The notes beneath the pieces are model-generated. The model searched no databases. It saw only the letters and a list, made by a program, of their open reading frames with translations, and was not told the DNA's origin. A DNA stretch of 64,000 bases, taken from contig NZ_NMVJ01000011.1 of assembly GCF_002250565.1 (NCBI RefSeq), positions 1 to 64,000 on the forward strand, read 5' to 3'. A program made the position numbers and the translations under genes. Position 1 is the first letter of the stretch; each line of letters opens with the position of its first letter. This DNA comes from Parenemella sanctibonifatiensis (lineage in GTDB: Bacteria; Actinomycetota; Actinomycetes; Propionibacteriales; Propionibacteriaceae). Below are positions 15,846 through 27,600 of this stretch, piece by piece.

Positions 15846-16832
15846 TCAGGCGCGCGTGCGGGTCAGGATGTAGTGGCGATCCCGCGTGACGATGTCGGTG
15901 GCGCCGAACCGCCGCAGCAACGGCAGATAGGGCAGGTGGGCGTTGTAGACCACCCACAGCTCGCCGCCGGGCGCCAGCTGGGCGGCCGCCGCCGACAGCA
16001 TGTCCTGCGCCGGGGTGGAGTCCTTGCGTACGCCTTGGTGGAAGGGTGGATTGCACAGGATCTGCTGCCATGGCTGGTCAGTCGGTACGCCGGCGGCGGC
16101 GTCGAGGTGCAGGGCGGTGAGCGGAGCATCGGCGTCGATGGTGGCGGCGACGCTGGCGCGGGTGCTGGCGGTGGCGGCCGCAGAACTGTCGACCGCGGTG
16201 ACCGTGGCGCCCCGAGCCACCGCGGCGATGGACAGGACGCCCGCCCCGGAGCCGAGGTCGAGGGTGGGGCCCGCGAGGGTCTCCGGCAGGTGCTGCAACA
16301 TCAGATCGGTGCCGGCGTCGACCCGACCCTTCTGAGCCAGGGTCCAACCGAAGACCGCGCCATGACAGACCAGACTGAGCGGGCCGGCGGCGGTCCGGAC
16401 GTCGGCGGTCCGGGGCCAGCCGGGGCCCGGGCGGGCTCCGGCAGCGCGCAGCACCCGGGCGTGGCGGCGGCCCAGGCTGGCGCTGACCTCGGTGAAATGG
16501 GTGGCCAGCACGGTGTTCATCGATGGGCGCATGTGCTTGACCCGGCCGCCGGCCAGCAAGCGCGCCTGCGGGGCGAGGGTGGCGACCCGCCAGGCGTACT
16601 CGTCCAGTTCGGCCAGCGATCCGGGCAGGCGCAGCAGCACCAGGTCGATGTTGCTGAGCACGGATGCGGTGAGTAGGCCGTCGGCGCCCGGCTCGCCAGC
16701 GCGATCGGACCACCGGCGTACGCCTGCCAGCTCGGTCGCGTCCGGATGACCAAGATCAATGGCCAGCGTGCGCTCGGCAGGGACGCCGGTCTCGGCAGCC
16801 TCCAGGAGGAGCAGTTCGATCACGGGATCCAT
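15846..16832 (-). CDS. SAM-dependent methyltransferase, RsmC/RlmG-like
   Basis: A 328-residue protein with the two-part plan of RsmC/RlmG 16S/23S rRNA guanine-N2 methyltransferases: a degenerate N-terminal methyltransferase-like half (to about residue 165) and a catalytic C-terminal half with SAM-binding LDLGSGAGVLSIAAV and the substrate motif CNPPFHQG (NPPF is typical of N-methyltransferases on exocyclic amines). Which guanine it modifies cannot be told. ATG at 16832 has GGTGGG upstream. It stands alone between two 76-bp elements. Confidence 0.82.
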   Translation of the reverse strand: MDPVIELLLLEAAETGVPAERTLAIDLGHPDATELAGVRRWSDRAGEPGADGLLTASVLSNIDLVLLRLPGSLAELDEYAWRVATLAPQARLLAGGRVKHMRPSMNTVLATHFTEVSASLGRRHARVLRAAGARPGPGWPRTADVRTAAGPLSLVCHGAVFGWTLAQKGRVDAGTDLMLQHLPETLAGPTLDLGSGAGVLSIAAVARGATVTAVDSSAAATASTRASVAATIDADAPLTALHLDAAAGVPTDQPWQQILCNPPFHQGVRKDSTPAQDMLSAAAAQLAPGGELWVVYNAHLPYLPLLRRFGATDIVTRDRHYILTRTRA

Positions 16833-16868
16833 GGACCCACCATGCCAGTCCCCAACCTCATCAGCTCG

Positions 16869-16943
16869 CCCTGCACTGTCCGCGTCAGCGGTGGGCAGTG
16901 GTCACATTAATCCTGGCGGCCGCCTGACACGGACGGTTCAGGG
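16869..16943. repeat. 76-bp intergenic element, copy 5
   Basis: Ends are CCCTGCACTGTCCGCG and GACACGGACGGTTCAGGG. It lies in the divergent gap between the methyltransferase and siderophore-interacting protein genes, just upstream of the candidate iron box. Confidence 0.75.
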
Positions 16944-16964
16944 GCAGCTGGCCCCGGTGGCTAG

Positions 16965-16983
16965 ACTGCTAAGGCATACCTAA
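16965..16983 (+). promoter_or_regulatory. Candidate DtxR/IdeR iron box
   Basis: The segment ends AAGGCATACCTAA and matches 12 of 19 positions of the consensus TTAGGTTAGGCTAACCTAA, with a near-perfect right half. It lies 15 bases before the ATG of a siderophore-interacting protein, overlapping the ribosome site region, where iron-loaded repressor would silence the gene. The left half is poor. Confidence 0.4.
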
Positions 16984-16997
16984 CTTGGAAGGCATTC

Positions 16998-17819
16998 ATG
17001 ACTGATCGACCCGCCCGTGCCGGCATGACGCCGAAGACCATGACGGTGCTGGAGCGCCGTTGGCTCGGACCGGAGATGGCACGGATTGTTTGCGGTGGCC
17101 CCGACATCGAAGGGCTGGGGCTCCCGTTCGCCGACCAGTACGTCAAGCTGCTCTTCCCTGGCCCGCGGTCCCCTTTCGGGCTGCCGGTGCCCAACGATCT
17201 CGAGGGTCTGGAGCGGCACGAGGGTCCGGTCACCCGCACCTACACGATCCGTCCCGGTGACCAGCCCGGTCAGGTCTGGCTCGACATGTTCGTCCACGAC
17301 GGTGGCCTCGCGTCCCGCTGGGCCGCCGAGGTCGAGCCAGGCGACCAGATCACCTTCCGCGGTCCCGGTGGGGCCTGGGAACCGGCCGCATCCGGTCGCA
17401 TGCTGATGGTCGGTGACGAGGCCGCCTGGCCCGCGTTGGCCGAAGGACTACGGCGTCGCAAGCCCGGCGTCACGGCCGACATCCGCATCGAGGTCTCCTC
17501 GCCGGAGGGCGAACTGCCGCTGGATCTGGTCGACGGCGACAACGTGGTCTGGCTGCATCGCGGCGAGCGCCCCAGTGGCGAGATGATCGCGGAGCTGGCC
17601 GCCGATCTGACGGTCCCCGAGGGCGGCTATTCGGCGGTTTTCGTGCACGGCAATGCCGAGTTGGTACGCCCGTGGCGGCGCCGGCTGATGGGTGACCTCG
17701 GCATGCCCAACGAGATCTTGTCGGTGTCGGGCTACTGGCGTACCGGTCACAACGAGGACAAGTGGCAGGCCACCAAGCGCGATTTCGTCGCCGAGATGGA
17801 TGCCGACCTCAAGCGCTGA
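16998..17819 (+). CDS. Siderophore-interacting protein (ferric-siderophore reductase, ViuB type)
   Basis: A 273-residue FAD/NAD(P)H-dependent reductase that releases iron from imported ferric siderophores in the cytoplasm. The FAD-binding motif is TRTYTIR followed by WLDMFVHDGGLASRWA, and the C-terminal family signature is GYWRTGHNEDKWQATKRDF. Length is normal. ATG at 16998 has GGAAGG eight bases upstream. A DtxR-type iron box appears to overlap its leader, so it is probably induced by iron starvation. No siderophore transporter is adjacent. Confidence 0.9.
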   Translation: MTDRPARAGMTPKTMTVLERRWLGPEMARIVCGGPDIEGLGLPFADQYVKLLFPGPRSPFGLPVPNDLEGLERHEGPVTRTYTIRPGDQPGQVWLDMFVHDGGLASRWAAEVEPGDQITFRGPGGAWEPAASGRMLMVGDEAAWPALAEGLRRRKPGVTADIRIEVSSPEGELPLDLVDGDNVVWLHRGERPSGEMIAELAADLTVPEGGYSAVFVHGNAELVRPWRRRLMGDLGMPNEILSVSGYWRTGHNEDKWQATKRDFVAEMDADLKR

Positions 17820-17934
17820 GCTGCAGTAGTGGTGCGATGCGTCCGCGGCGCCCATGGTGGTGCCCGCGGGCCGGAACCGTCACAATGTCAGGGGCGGCCG
17901 AGGTGGCCGCCGGTGTCGGCGAGCGAGGGTGGAC

Positions 17935-20900
17935 ATGACTGAGGCGCAGACGGATCGTGACCTGCTGAGCTGGAAGGCGACCTATACGCCCGGCTTCTGG
18001 CTGGTGCTCGCGGGTCCGAACGTGGTGGTGCTGATGCCGCCTGCGCCGCCGGAGCTGTCGCCGCTGCTGCACGACCTGTGGGATGACATTCGCCAAGCCG
18101 AGTCGATCGAGGATGTCACCAGCCGACTGGCGGCGTTCCGGGCGACCGAGCTGCCCAACTTCGCGGTGTTCTTTTGGAAGGGTGCCGAACTGACCTCGCT
18201 GGTGCGCGGCGAGGTCCAGATCTTGGACGGTGAGACCGCCGAGGTGATCGCCACCGGCGAGGGGGTGCAGACGTGGTCCGAGGTCGGGTTGGGGCACGTG
18301 CGTCGCGCCTTCTGCAACCTGCAGGGCGTTGACGTCACCCAGGCGCTGCAGTTGCCGCTGCTCGAAGGTGTGGTCGCGGCGTCTGCCGTCGTCCTGGACG
18401 TGGAACGGCCAGAGGTACGCCTGCCCAGCTCCGCTGATCTTGATCCGGCTGTCGCTGGGGACCAGGACGCCGAGGTCCAGCAGCTCCCGACTGCCGCGTC
18501 GGTCGAAGGCATCGGAGGTAGGCCGAAGCCGGCCGCTGCCGCGGCCGCAACTGATCAAGATGCGCCTGAGGTGGCCCACAAGGACGGCGAGGCCACGCCG
18601 GCCGAGGTCGCCGGTCAGACTGGCGACCGGACCGAATCTGATCAAGGTGCGGTGGTGGCCGGCGACGCTGAAGCTGCTGAAGACCAGGGCGATACCGACG
18701 CCGGTCAGAGTGAGATGGCGCACGGCCCGGCTGAGGGTGCCGAGGCTGACGAGAATCTGACTGACGAGCCCGCCGGCGGCGACGCCGCGGATGGGGTGGC
18801 TGATGGTGGAGCTGCCGAGGGCGAGGCTGACGCTACGGCCGATGATGCCGATGCTGCGGACGTCGCAGCCGCCGACGAGGACGAATCGACCGCTGACACT
18901 GAGGAGCCTGGAGCCGAAGCCAAGCCCAAGAAGACCGCTGCCCAGGTGCAGGCCGAGGTGGCCTCCCTGTGGGGCGCGCCGGTGGCCGCTGCCGGCGCCG
19001 GGGTGGCCGTCGCCGCAGCAGCCGGCGGCTCCGATGATGACGATGCCGAGGGGGAGCGGGCCGACGACGCCGGCACCCGCGATGAGGCAGAGGCATCGGC
19101 GGAGGATGCGGGCGACGCCGATGAGGGGGTCGAGGCCGGAGCCGCCCACTCCGGGGCGACTGAGGGGGGTGCCGACGAGGCGGTGACCGGCCCCGACCCC
19201 GAGGGCGCATCGGCTCAGCCGGACGACGAGTCCGACGCGACCGATTCCGACGCCACTGATTCCGACGCCGCTGAATCCGACGCCACTGATTCCGACGCCA
19301 CCGAGTCCGACAGTGCGGCGGGCGAGGCTGACCGATCTGAGGACGGTGATTCCGCGGCTGAAGAATCTGAGTCGGGCGAGGAGCCCGAGGAGCCGGCCAA
19401 GCCGAAGAAGACGGCCGCTCAGGTCCAGGCTGAGGTGGCGTCGCTGTGGGGTGCCCCGGCGCCGGAGGTTGAGGAGACCGTGGCGGAGACCTCAGAGGCG
19501 GGCGAGCCCTCAGAGAATGCGGGCGGGCCTTCAGACAGCACCGAGTCTTCAGAAGCGGGGCAGGCGACCGATGAGGATGCGTCCGGGGTGCTCGCTGTCG
19601 ACGGCGCTGCGGATCAGGCCGAGGAGACCGACGGCGCCCAGACCGACAGCGCCCAGACCGACAGCAGCGATCAGCCTGCCGATGCCGGCGTACCTGCCGA
19701 TGACACCGAGGAATTCGCGGCTGTTGTGGTCGACGAGACCCCGATCGCGACCAACGTGGACCTCGGTCAGGACGCCGACAACGAACCCGAGAGCGATCCG
19801 GCGGATGAGATCCCGGCTGCGGAACCGGCCGAGACCAGCGACGACGTCGACACCCGACCGTTCCAGCATTCAGAGTTCAGCAACGGCCGGCCGGTGGCGC
19901 CGCCGCCGTCGGCCGCGGCTCCGGCAACCGGGCCCACCGGCGAGGGCCAGTCCACCGATGCCGAGGTCGCTCCGCGGCGTTCCCGTGGGAACGCGGCCGA
20001 GTCCGAGAATCCTGCCCGCCGTGCCGAACCGTGGCAGCAGGGTGAGGGTCACCCGGGTCAGCCTGCCGGTTCGCCCAACCCTGCTTGGGGTGCCAGCCCG
20101 GCGCCGTGGGGCGGCCAGCAGCAGCCGCAGCAGGGTCGCCCCGGCGGCTGGGGCCAGGGGCAGCAGTTCGGCCAGGGACAGCAGCAAGGTGCGCCGGGTC
20201 AGCCAGATGGCTGGGGGCAACGCCCGGGTCAGAACCAGGGCCAGAACTGGCAGCAAGGTCCCGGTCAGCAAGGTCCCGGCCATCAGGGCTCCGGCCAGGT
20301 TGGCCAGCGGCCCCAGCAGGCGCAGTGGGGTCAGGCTGGTACCGGTCAGGCTGGTGCGGGTCAGGCTCCGCAGTGGGGTCAGCAGCGCGGTCCGCAGCCG
20401 TGGGGTCAGTCGAACCAGAATCCCCAGCCCCCGAGTCAGCAGCAGGGCTGGGGACAGCGCCAGCAGCAACAGCAACAGCCGGCATGGGGTCAGCAGCAGG
20501 GGCAGCAGGGCTGGGGCCAGCGCGGTCCGGGGCAGGCCCCCCAATGGGGTCAGCAGGGCGGCCCGCAGCAGTGGGGGAACCAGAACCAGAACCAGAACCA
20601 GGGGAGTTGGGGACAGAACCCGCAGCAGCCCCAGCAGCCGCAGCCCGGTCAGTCGGCACCGTGGGGCCAGCAGCAGCCGCAAGGTCAGCAGGCGCAAGGT
20701 CAGCAGGCTCAGCAGGGTCAGACCCAGCAGTCCTCCGACGATCAGGAAGCTCCGCGCCGCGATCCGTTCGCGCCGCCGGCCGAGCAGGCCAGCGGTTGGC
20801 CCGGCCAGCAGGCGTCCGGTGGTGGCCTGATCCAGGGCGTGCCTTTCGGCGGGCCGGCAGAGGCCGCTGCCCAGGACGAGGATGACGAGGACGACGATCA

Positions 20901-21414
20901 CGACGGCGAGACCATCTTCACCACCGGTCTGGCCGCGGCCCAGAAGCCGCAGGCCAGCGATCACGTCGACGAGGGCTTGGTGATGGCGGTGATGTGTTCG
21001 CTGCAGCACCCCAACCCGCCGGACGCGGACGAGTGTGCTCGTTGTGGCGGGCCGGTCGAGAAGTTCAGCCCCCGACTGGTGGAGCGGCCCGTGCTCGCCA
21101 AGCTCCAGGTCAGCACGGGCCAGGAGTTGGCGTTGGAGAGCACCGTCCTGGTCGGTCGTGCCCCCAGCGGCAGCGCCGGCGAGACGACTCTCACGGTGCC
21201 CAGCCCCGGCCATGACATCAGCCGTACCCACCTCAAGATCTCCTTGGACGGCTGGGATGTCGTCGCCACCGACCTGCACTCCACCAATGGCACCGCGCTC
21301 AAGACCCGCGATGGTGACGAGCCGCTGATCGCCGGTCAGCCGATGCCGCTGCCGATCGGTTCGGTGCTCGACCTCGGTGATGACGTGACGATCACGGTCG
21401 CGAAGGCGGACTGA
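17935..21414 (+). CDS. Large acidic, Gln/Gly/Trp-rich protein with zinc ribbon and C-terminal FHA domain
   Basis: A 1159-residue cytoplasmic protein. Residues 1-165 form a folded domain I do not recognise (SWKATYTPGFWLVLAGPNVV, FFWKGAELTSLVRGEVQILDG). About 165-640 is a disordered acidic Asp/Glu/Ala stretch in which TAAQVQAEVASLWGAP occurs twice (near 335 and 492). About 650-990 is a Gln/Gly/Trp/Pro low-complexity region. A two-CxxC-like zinc ribbon (CSLQHPN...CARCGG) begins at 1021, and an FHA domain (VLVGRAP, DISRTHLKIS, HSTNGTAL) ends the protein. FHA domains bind phosphothreonine, so it probably docks to a Ser/Thr kinase output. It starts at ATG 17935. First gene of the MoxR/DUF58 cluster. 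Confidence 0.8.
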   Translation: MTEAQTDRDLLSWKATYTPGFWLVLAGPNVVVLMPPAPPELSPLLHDLWDDIRQAESIEDVTSRLAAFRATELPNFAVFFWKGAELTSLVRGEVQILDGETAEVIATGEGVQTWSEVGLGHVRRAFCNLQGVDVTQALQLPLLEGVVAASAVVLDVERPEVRLPSSADLDPAVAGDQDAEVQQLPTAASVEGIGGRPKPAAAAAATDQDAPEVAHKDGEATPAEVAGQTGDRTESDQGAVVAGDAEAAEDQGDTDAGQSEMAHGPAEGAEADENLTDEPAGGDAADGVADGGAAEGEADATADDADAADVAAADEDESTADTEEPGAEAKPKKTAAQVQAEVASLWGAPVAAAGAGVAVAAAAGGSDDDDAEGERADDAGTRDEAEASAEDAGDADEGVEAGAAHSGATEGGADEAVTGPDPEGASAQPDDESDATDSDATDSDAAESDATDSDATESDSAAGEADRSEDGDSAAEESESGEEPEEPAKPKKTAAQVQAEVASLWGAPAPEVEETVAETSEAGEPSENAGGPSDSTESSEAGQATDEDASGVLAVDGAADQAEETDGAQTDSAQTDSSDQPADAGVPADDTEEFAAVVVDETPIATNVDLGQDADNEPESDPADEIPAAEPAETSDDVDTRPFQHSEFSNGRPVAPPPSAAAPATGPTGEGQSTDAEVAPRRSRGNAAESENPARRAEPWQQGEGHPGQPAGSPNPAWGASPAPWGGQQQPQQGRPGGWGQGQQFGQGQQQGAPGQPDGWGQRPGQNQGQNWQQGPGQQGPGHQGSGQVGQRPQQAQWGQAGTGQAGAGQAPQWGQQRGPQPWGQSNQNPQPPSQQQGWGQRQQQQQQPAWGQQQGQQGWGQRGPGQAPQWGQQGGPQQWGNQNQNQNQGSWGQNPQQPQQPQPGQSAPWGQQQPQGQQAQGQQAQQGQTQQSSDDQEAPRRDPFAPPAEQASGWPGQQASGGGLIQGVPFGGPAEAAAQDEDDEDDDHDGETIFTTGLAAAQKPQASDHVDEGLVMAVMCSLQHPNPPDADECARCGGPVEKFSPRLVERPVLAKLQVSTGQELALESTVLVGRAPSGSAGETTLTVPSPGHDISRTHLKISLDGWDVVATDLHSTNGTALKTRDGDEPLIAGQPMPLPIGSVLDLGDDVTITVAKAD

Positions 21415-21600
21415 GGGCGTACGCCATTGGACGATGGCGGCACCGTCGGCGTCGGTGGCCGGAGAACTTGCTGACGGATCATCCACCGTTCACCTGACGG
21501 TCGTTCTCAGCAGGCAAGGTTGGTTCGTTGGCCGTTCCTGTCAGACTGTCGTGCGAAGCTGAGGCTGCACCACGGAGGAGCTGGGAAAAGGGGGAGAGGA

Positions 21601-24600
21601 GTGGCGTCGAGTACGCGCGTGAAGGGGCGTTCACAGGAGCGTCGCGCGGGCCGTTCCTCGGCCCAGCGGACCCGTCGTGAGCAGTTCCGCACCAACCTGC
21701 TCGACTCTGCCAAACGCCGCTGGGGTGCCCTGGTCACTGTGCTGGTCTGCGCGGGCCTGGTGGTGACCGCGGTGGTGCTGCCCGGCTATCCCATCACCGA
21801 CCTGGACCTGGATGACGGCCAGATCTTCGCCGTCAACAACGAGGCCGGACTGGCGGGCCCGCTCAACTACGAGATCGACTCGCTGGCAGCCTCGATTCCG
21901 ATGCCCGACAACGATGTCGAGGTGATCCAGGAGGGCTCCACGATCCTGCTGCGGTCGCGGCAGTCCAACATTCTCCAGCGGATCGACCCTGGTCGGAACA
22001 ACCTCGGCAGCCCGACCCTCCTGCCTGCCAACAGCGAAGCGCAGCTCGGCAACGGCACCGTGGTGGTGACCAGCCCCACCAATGGCCGACTCTGGGCCCG
22101 GCCGGTCGACCAGTTGCTCGGCACCGATCTGTCCAAGACCCAGGCCGACCTCGACCTCGACATCGGCGGGCTCGGCACCGTGTCGCCGACCGGTGATGTG
22201 GTGGGGCTGTCAGTGGAACGCAACCGATTGATCCGGGTCGTCGGTGAGGGTGAGGAACGCGAGCTGGCCGTCACCGAGTTGCCGCTGCCGCTGTCGGAGC
22301 CCCACGATGTCCAGCTCAGCATCGTCGGGGATCGCGCCGTGGTGCTGGACCGCCGCGCCCAGCGGGTGTGGGCGGAGGGCACCAGCGACTTCGTGGATGT
22401 CCCGGGCGGCGACCAGGCCCAGCTGCAGAAGCCGTCGGCCGCGTCGGTGCAGCTGCCGAGCGGCGGTCGGGCCAACGCCGTTCTCGCCACCCCGGCGGGA
22501 CTTTTCGGCGTTGCTGATGACGAACTGGTGGAGCTGGCCCCCGGCGGCGGCGCACCGGTGCCGCCGGTGGTGCAGGGCGAGTGCGCGTACGGCGCCTTCG
22601 GCAACAGCTATGGCTTCAGCTGTGCCGGCGCGCCCCGCAACGGCCAGATCCCCGAGTACGCCGGCGGCGAGCTCGACTTCCAGGTCAACCGTGACGTGGT
22701 GGCCCTCAATGACTCCAGTGACGGCAACATCTGGTTGGTCGACAAGGGCATGCGACTGGTCAACAACTGGCAGACCGTCGCCCCGTCCAAGCCCGGCGAA
22801 GGCACCGAAGAGGACCCCAACGTCACCGAGGACGTGGAGCCGGACCGGACCCAACCCAACCGGGCGCCGGTCGCCGAGGACGACACCTTGGCGGTGCGCG
22901 CGGGCCGCACCACCACCATCCCGGTGCTCGACAACGACTCCGATCCTGACGGCGACATCATCACCGTGCTGGAGCCCGAGACCCTGGGTGGCGGTGCCCA
23001 GCTCGCGACCCTGCGCGGCGGCACCGCGCTGCAGATCACGGTCCCCGAGAATGCCGGCGGCACCCTCAACTTCAGCTATCGGATCAGCGACGGTCGCGGT
23101 GGGGAAGACTCCGCCCAGGTCACACTGCAGATCCTCCCCGCCGACCAAGCCGCGTCCAACCAGGCTCCGGTGCAGCGCAAACGTACGCCCGTGGTGCTCC
23201 CGTTGGGCGGCACCGAGAGCACCCGCGTCCTGCTCGACTGGCGCGATCCGGACGGTGACGACCTGGTGCTGGTGAGTGCGCGGGCGCCGTTCAACGACGA
23301 GGTCAGCTTCACTCCGGACGGCGTCCTCACGTTCACCGACGTCGGTCTCAACCCGGGCCGCAAGGAGGTCGAGGTCGTCGTCTCCGACGGGCGTACCGAG
23401 ACCCAGGGCGTGGTCGTCATCGATGCCCGCGACGACGGCGTCATCCCGCCCACCGCCCACGGCGACTACGTCGAGACCACCACCGGACAGGCCGTCGAGA
23501 TCGAACCGTTGGCCAACGACCTGGGCAACAACCTCTTCTTGTCCTGGGTGGACCGCGAGGTCCCCAACACCCTGGTCGAACCGAACTTCACCACGGGCAC
23601 GGTGCGTTTTACCGGCCAGGCCGCCGGCACCTACTACTTGGGCTATCGGGTCTCCAACGGCCCGACCGCGTTCGGTCTGATCCGAGTCGACGTCCGCGAC
23701 CCGGCCGAGGACAATCGGCCCCCGGTCGCCGCCCGTGACGTCGGTCTGCTGCCGGCCGGTGGTTCGGTGTTGGTGGATCCGCTGATGAACGACGAGGACC
23801 CCGACAACGACGTGCTGGTGTTGCAGAGCGTCGAGGCCAATCCCAACCTGCAGGTGGAGATGATCCAGCGGCGGTTGCTGCGGATCTCGGCAATCAACAC
23901 GCCACGGGACCCGGTGTCGCTGTCCTACACCGTCAGCGACGGTGCCCACGTGGTCGAGGGCACCATCGTCATCATTCCCTCACCGACCGGCGCCGAGACC
24001 CGGCCGATCGCGGTCCGTGACGAGGTGACGGTCCGCGCCGGTGACGCGGTCACCGTCGATGTGCTCAAGAACGACTACTCACCGGCAGGTCTGGATCTCA
24101 CGCTCGACAACGAACTGGTCGAGAACCCGGGCAACGCTTGGGTCGATGGCGACAACGTTCGCTTCATCGCGCCCTCCCAAGCGGGCCAGTACACCGCGCT
24201 CTACCAGGTCCGCGACAGCCAGGGGCAGGTCGCCTCGGCCCAGGTGCTGCTCAGCGTGGTGTCCAGCGACGCCGAGAACCTTGCCCCGCAGCCCGAGGAG
24301 GTGACCGGTCGGGTGCTGGCCGGCACCACCACCAAGGTGCTGATCCCGTTGCAGGGGCTGGATCCCAACGGCGACTCGGTACGCCTGCTTGGCATCGATT
24401 CGGGCCCGCGACTGGGCCGGATCGTCTCGGTCGGGGAGGAGTGGCTGGAGTACGAGGCGTACCCCGGCTCCCGCGGCACCGACACCTTCACGTACGCCGT
24501 CACCGACGGTTTCGGCGCCACCGGTGTGGGCACCATCCGGATCGGCGTGGTGCCCCAGGGCGAGATGAACTCCCCACCCACGGCGGTCGATGACGAGATC

Positions 24601-27600
24601 CGTGCCAAGCCGGGCCGCCTGGTCCGGGTGCCGGTGCTGGCCAATGACTTCGATCCCGACGGTGACCAGTTCGGCTTCCACGGCGAGCCCGACTTCCCGG
24701 TCGAGGCCACCGTCAACCAGGACATGCTGGAATTCCAGATGCCCGAGGAGCCCGGCACCGCCCTCGGCGTGTACGGCATCACCGACAACCGCGGCGCCCG
24801 CACCTCCGGGCAGGTCATCATGGTGTCCGACCCTGACGCCCCCGAACTGCCGGTGGTGACCCGAGACGACATGGTCGCGCCCGCCGACGTGGTCGGTCTG
24901 GGCAAGGTCAACGTGCCGGTGTTGGCCAACGACTTCGATCCCGACGGTGACATCGGCAAGGCCCGGGTGTCGGTGCCCGAGCAGCCCGGCGTACCGCCGG
25001 AGGAGCAGGCCGTGGCGGACGGTCAACACGTCCAGGTCGTCATTGGCGCGCAGATGCGGATGGTGCGCTACCAGGTCACCGACGAGTCCGGCGAGATCTC
25101 CTACGGCATGATCACGGTGCCCGGTCGCGCCGACGCGGTCCCCGCGATCCGGCCCGATGCGCCCGAGTTGCGGGTGGTGGCCGGCGACAACCTCGACGTC
25201 GACATCCGCCAGCACATCGTCGGCACCGAGGCCCGCCCGGTGATCCTCACCACCGAGGATCGGATGTGGGCCAGCAACGGCAGCATCGCCCCGCTCAACC
25301 CGACCGTGGTCCGATTCCGGGCACCCGACACCTACGCCGGGCCCGCCTCGATCACCGTTGAGGTCACCGACGGCCGCAACATTTCCGACGTCGAGGGCCG
25401 GCGTACGGTGCTGTCGCTGCCGGTCACCGTGGAACCCAAACCCGAGGAGTTGGGCGGCGGTGGCAGTGACCAGCGGATCAACCAGGCCCCGATCGCGCCC
25501 TCGGTGACTCTCAACGTGGGTGCTGGTGAGGCAGCCGAGACGATCGACCTGACCGACACCGTCACCGACCCCGACGGTGACGGACTCACCTTCACCGCCG
25601 CGACCGGCGACGTGCCGGAGGGGCTCGCGGTCCGGGTCGAGGGCTCCAAGATCAGCGCCCAGGCAGAGATCACGGCAGTTCCCGGCACCAGCACCACCTT
25701 CCGCGGCAAGGTCAGCGATGGCCGCGGTGGCGAGGCCGACACCGTGATCCAGATCGTGGTGCTGCCGTCCTCGAAGCCGTTGCCGCGGGCTCTGGACGAC
25801 GTCAGTGACGCGATCCAGGGCCAGACCCTGCCGGTCGGCGTCCTCGGCAACGACGTCAATCCCTTCGACATCCCGTTGGAGGTCATTGGCGCCGTGGTCG
25901 AATCCCCGTCGGGTTCGGGCACCGCGCGGGTGGTCGACGGCCAGATTGTCGAGGTCACCCCCAACGACGACTTCGTCGGCACCATGGTGGTCCGCTACAC
26001 GATCCAGGACGCCACCAAGTCCCCGGACCGGCGCGCTGAGGCCCGGATCCGGCTCACCGTCAAGGGCCGACCGGGCAAGCCAGGAGTGGTGCGGCTGGAG
26101 CAGATCGGCGACGGCCGGTTGGATGTCACCTTCACGGCACCCTCCGACAACGGCATGCCGATCTCCAACTACATCCTGCGCGGCAGCGGCGGCGGCCGAA
26201 ACATCGAGCAGTCCTGCGCCACCACCACCTGCACCATCACCGAGCTCACCAACGACGTTCCCTACACCTTCACGGTGGCCGCGGTGAACGGGGTCGGCGA
26301 GGGTCCCGAATCGGAACGGTCGGCCGAGATGCGTCCCGACGTACGCCCGGACAAACCCGAGGCACCGGTGCTCGAATTCGGCGACCAACAGTTGACGGTG
26401 AACTGGAAGGAGCCCGGCAACCGAGGATCGGCGATCCGCCAGTACCGCTTGCAGATCCAGGGCCCCGACGGCACCGAGGTGCGTGACGTCAACGACCCGA
26501 ACGCGCGCAGTTACGTCTGGACGGGGTTGGAGAACGGCAGTTCCTACACGGTGACCGTGCAGGCGTACAACAATGCCCCCGACCCCTCGGACTTCTCCGA
26601 TCCGTCCGCCCCAGAGGTGCCGGCCGGGCCGCCGGGCGCCCCGACGGGCATCCAGGCCAGCGACAGTGGTTCGCCGTTGGGTGAACGCATCAAGGTCTCC
26701 TGGACCGCGCCAAAATTCGTCAACGGCGACCAGATCCGCAACTACGAGGTGTACGCCAACGGCCAGCTGGTGGCCGAACCGACCGGCACCGAGGCGGAGA
26801 TCGATCGGCTCACCAACGGCACCCAGTACACCATCGAGGTGGTTGCCCGGAACAAATCTCCGCAGGGCTCGCCGCGGGCGGCGGCCTCCCAGCGTGTGGT
26901 GCCCTTCGGTGAGCCCGAGCAGGTCGAGGCGCCGCGTGCCAGCGGCGGCGACCAGCGGGTGGTCGTCGAGTGGAAGGAGCCGGCGACCCGAGGCAAGGAG
27001 GTCACCGAGTATCGGGTGTCGCTGGGCGACGGCCTCACCCAGACCGTCTCCGGTGGCCAGACCCGCGCCGTCTTCACCAACGTCCAGAACGGCCGGCGCT
27101 ACACCGCCCGGGTGCAGGCCTGTTCGGCGAACAAGTGCGCCCCGGTCTCGGATGAGTCGAACTTCTGGAAGCCCTTCGGCAAGCCGTCGATCAGTGCCGA
27201 ACGCCTCCTCAACGGCAACCACGACGGTGTCGTCCTGAAGGTCACCACCAACGGCGGTCGAGCCAAGGTGACCGGCCCGGGGCTGCCCGCGGAAGGCCGG
27301 ATCTTCGACGGCAATGGGACCGTGGACATCCAGAGTGCCGGCGTACAGCCCGGTGCGCTGATGCGGTACGAGGCGGTCACCCTGGACCCCAACCACGGTG
27401 AGCTCGAGTCCAACCAGCGGGCTGCGACTGAGCTGCGGGCCTTCGGTGAACCCGAGATGACGGTCGCCAAGGACGGCACCAACGGCGTGAAGGTGACGCT
27501 GAAGAATGTGCCCCGGACCGCGATGTACTGCTGGGTCGCCGGCGGTGGCAACGACCGGCACCAGATAGGCCTGACCGATGGCGCCGGCAACGGCGTCCTC

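Noticed and set aside
20100-20720. DNA tandem repeats (CAG/GGT-rich) as a separate element
   Set aside because: They are in frame and encode the Gln/Gly/Trp low-complexity part of the FHA protein.
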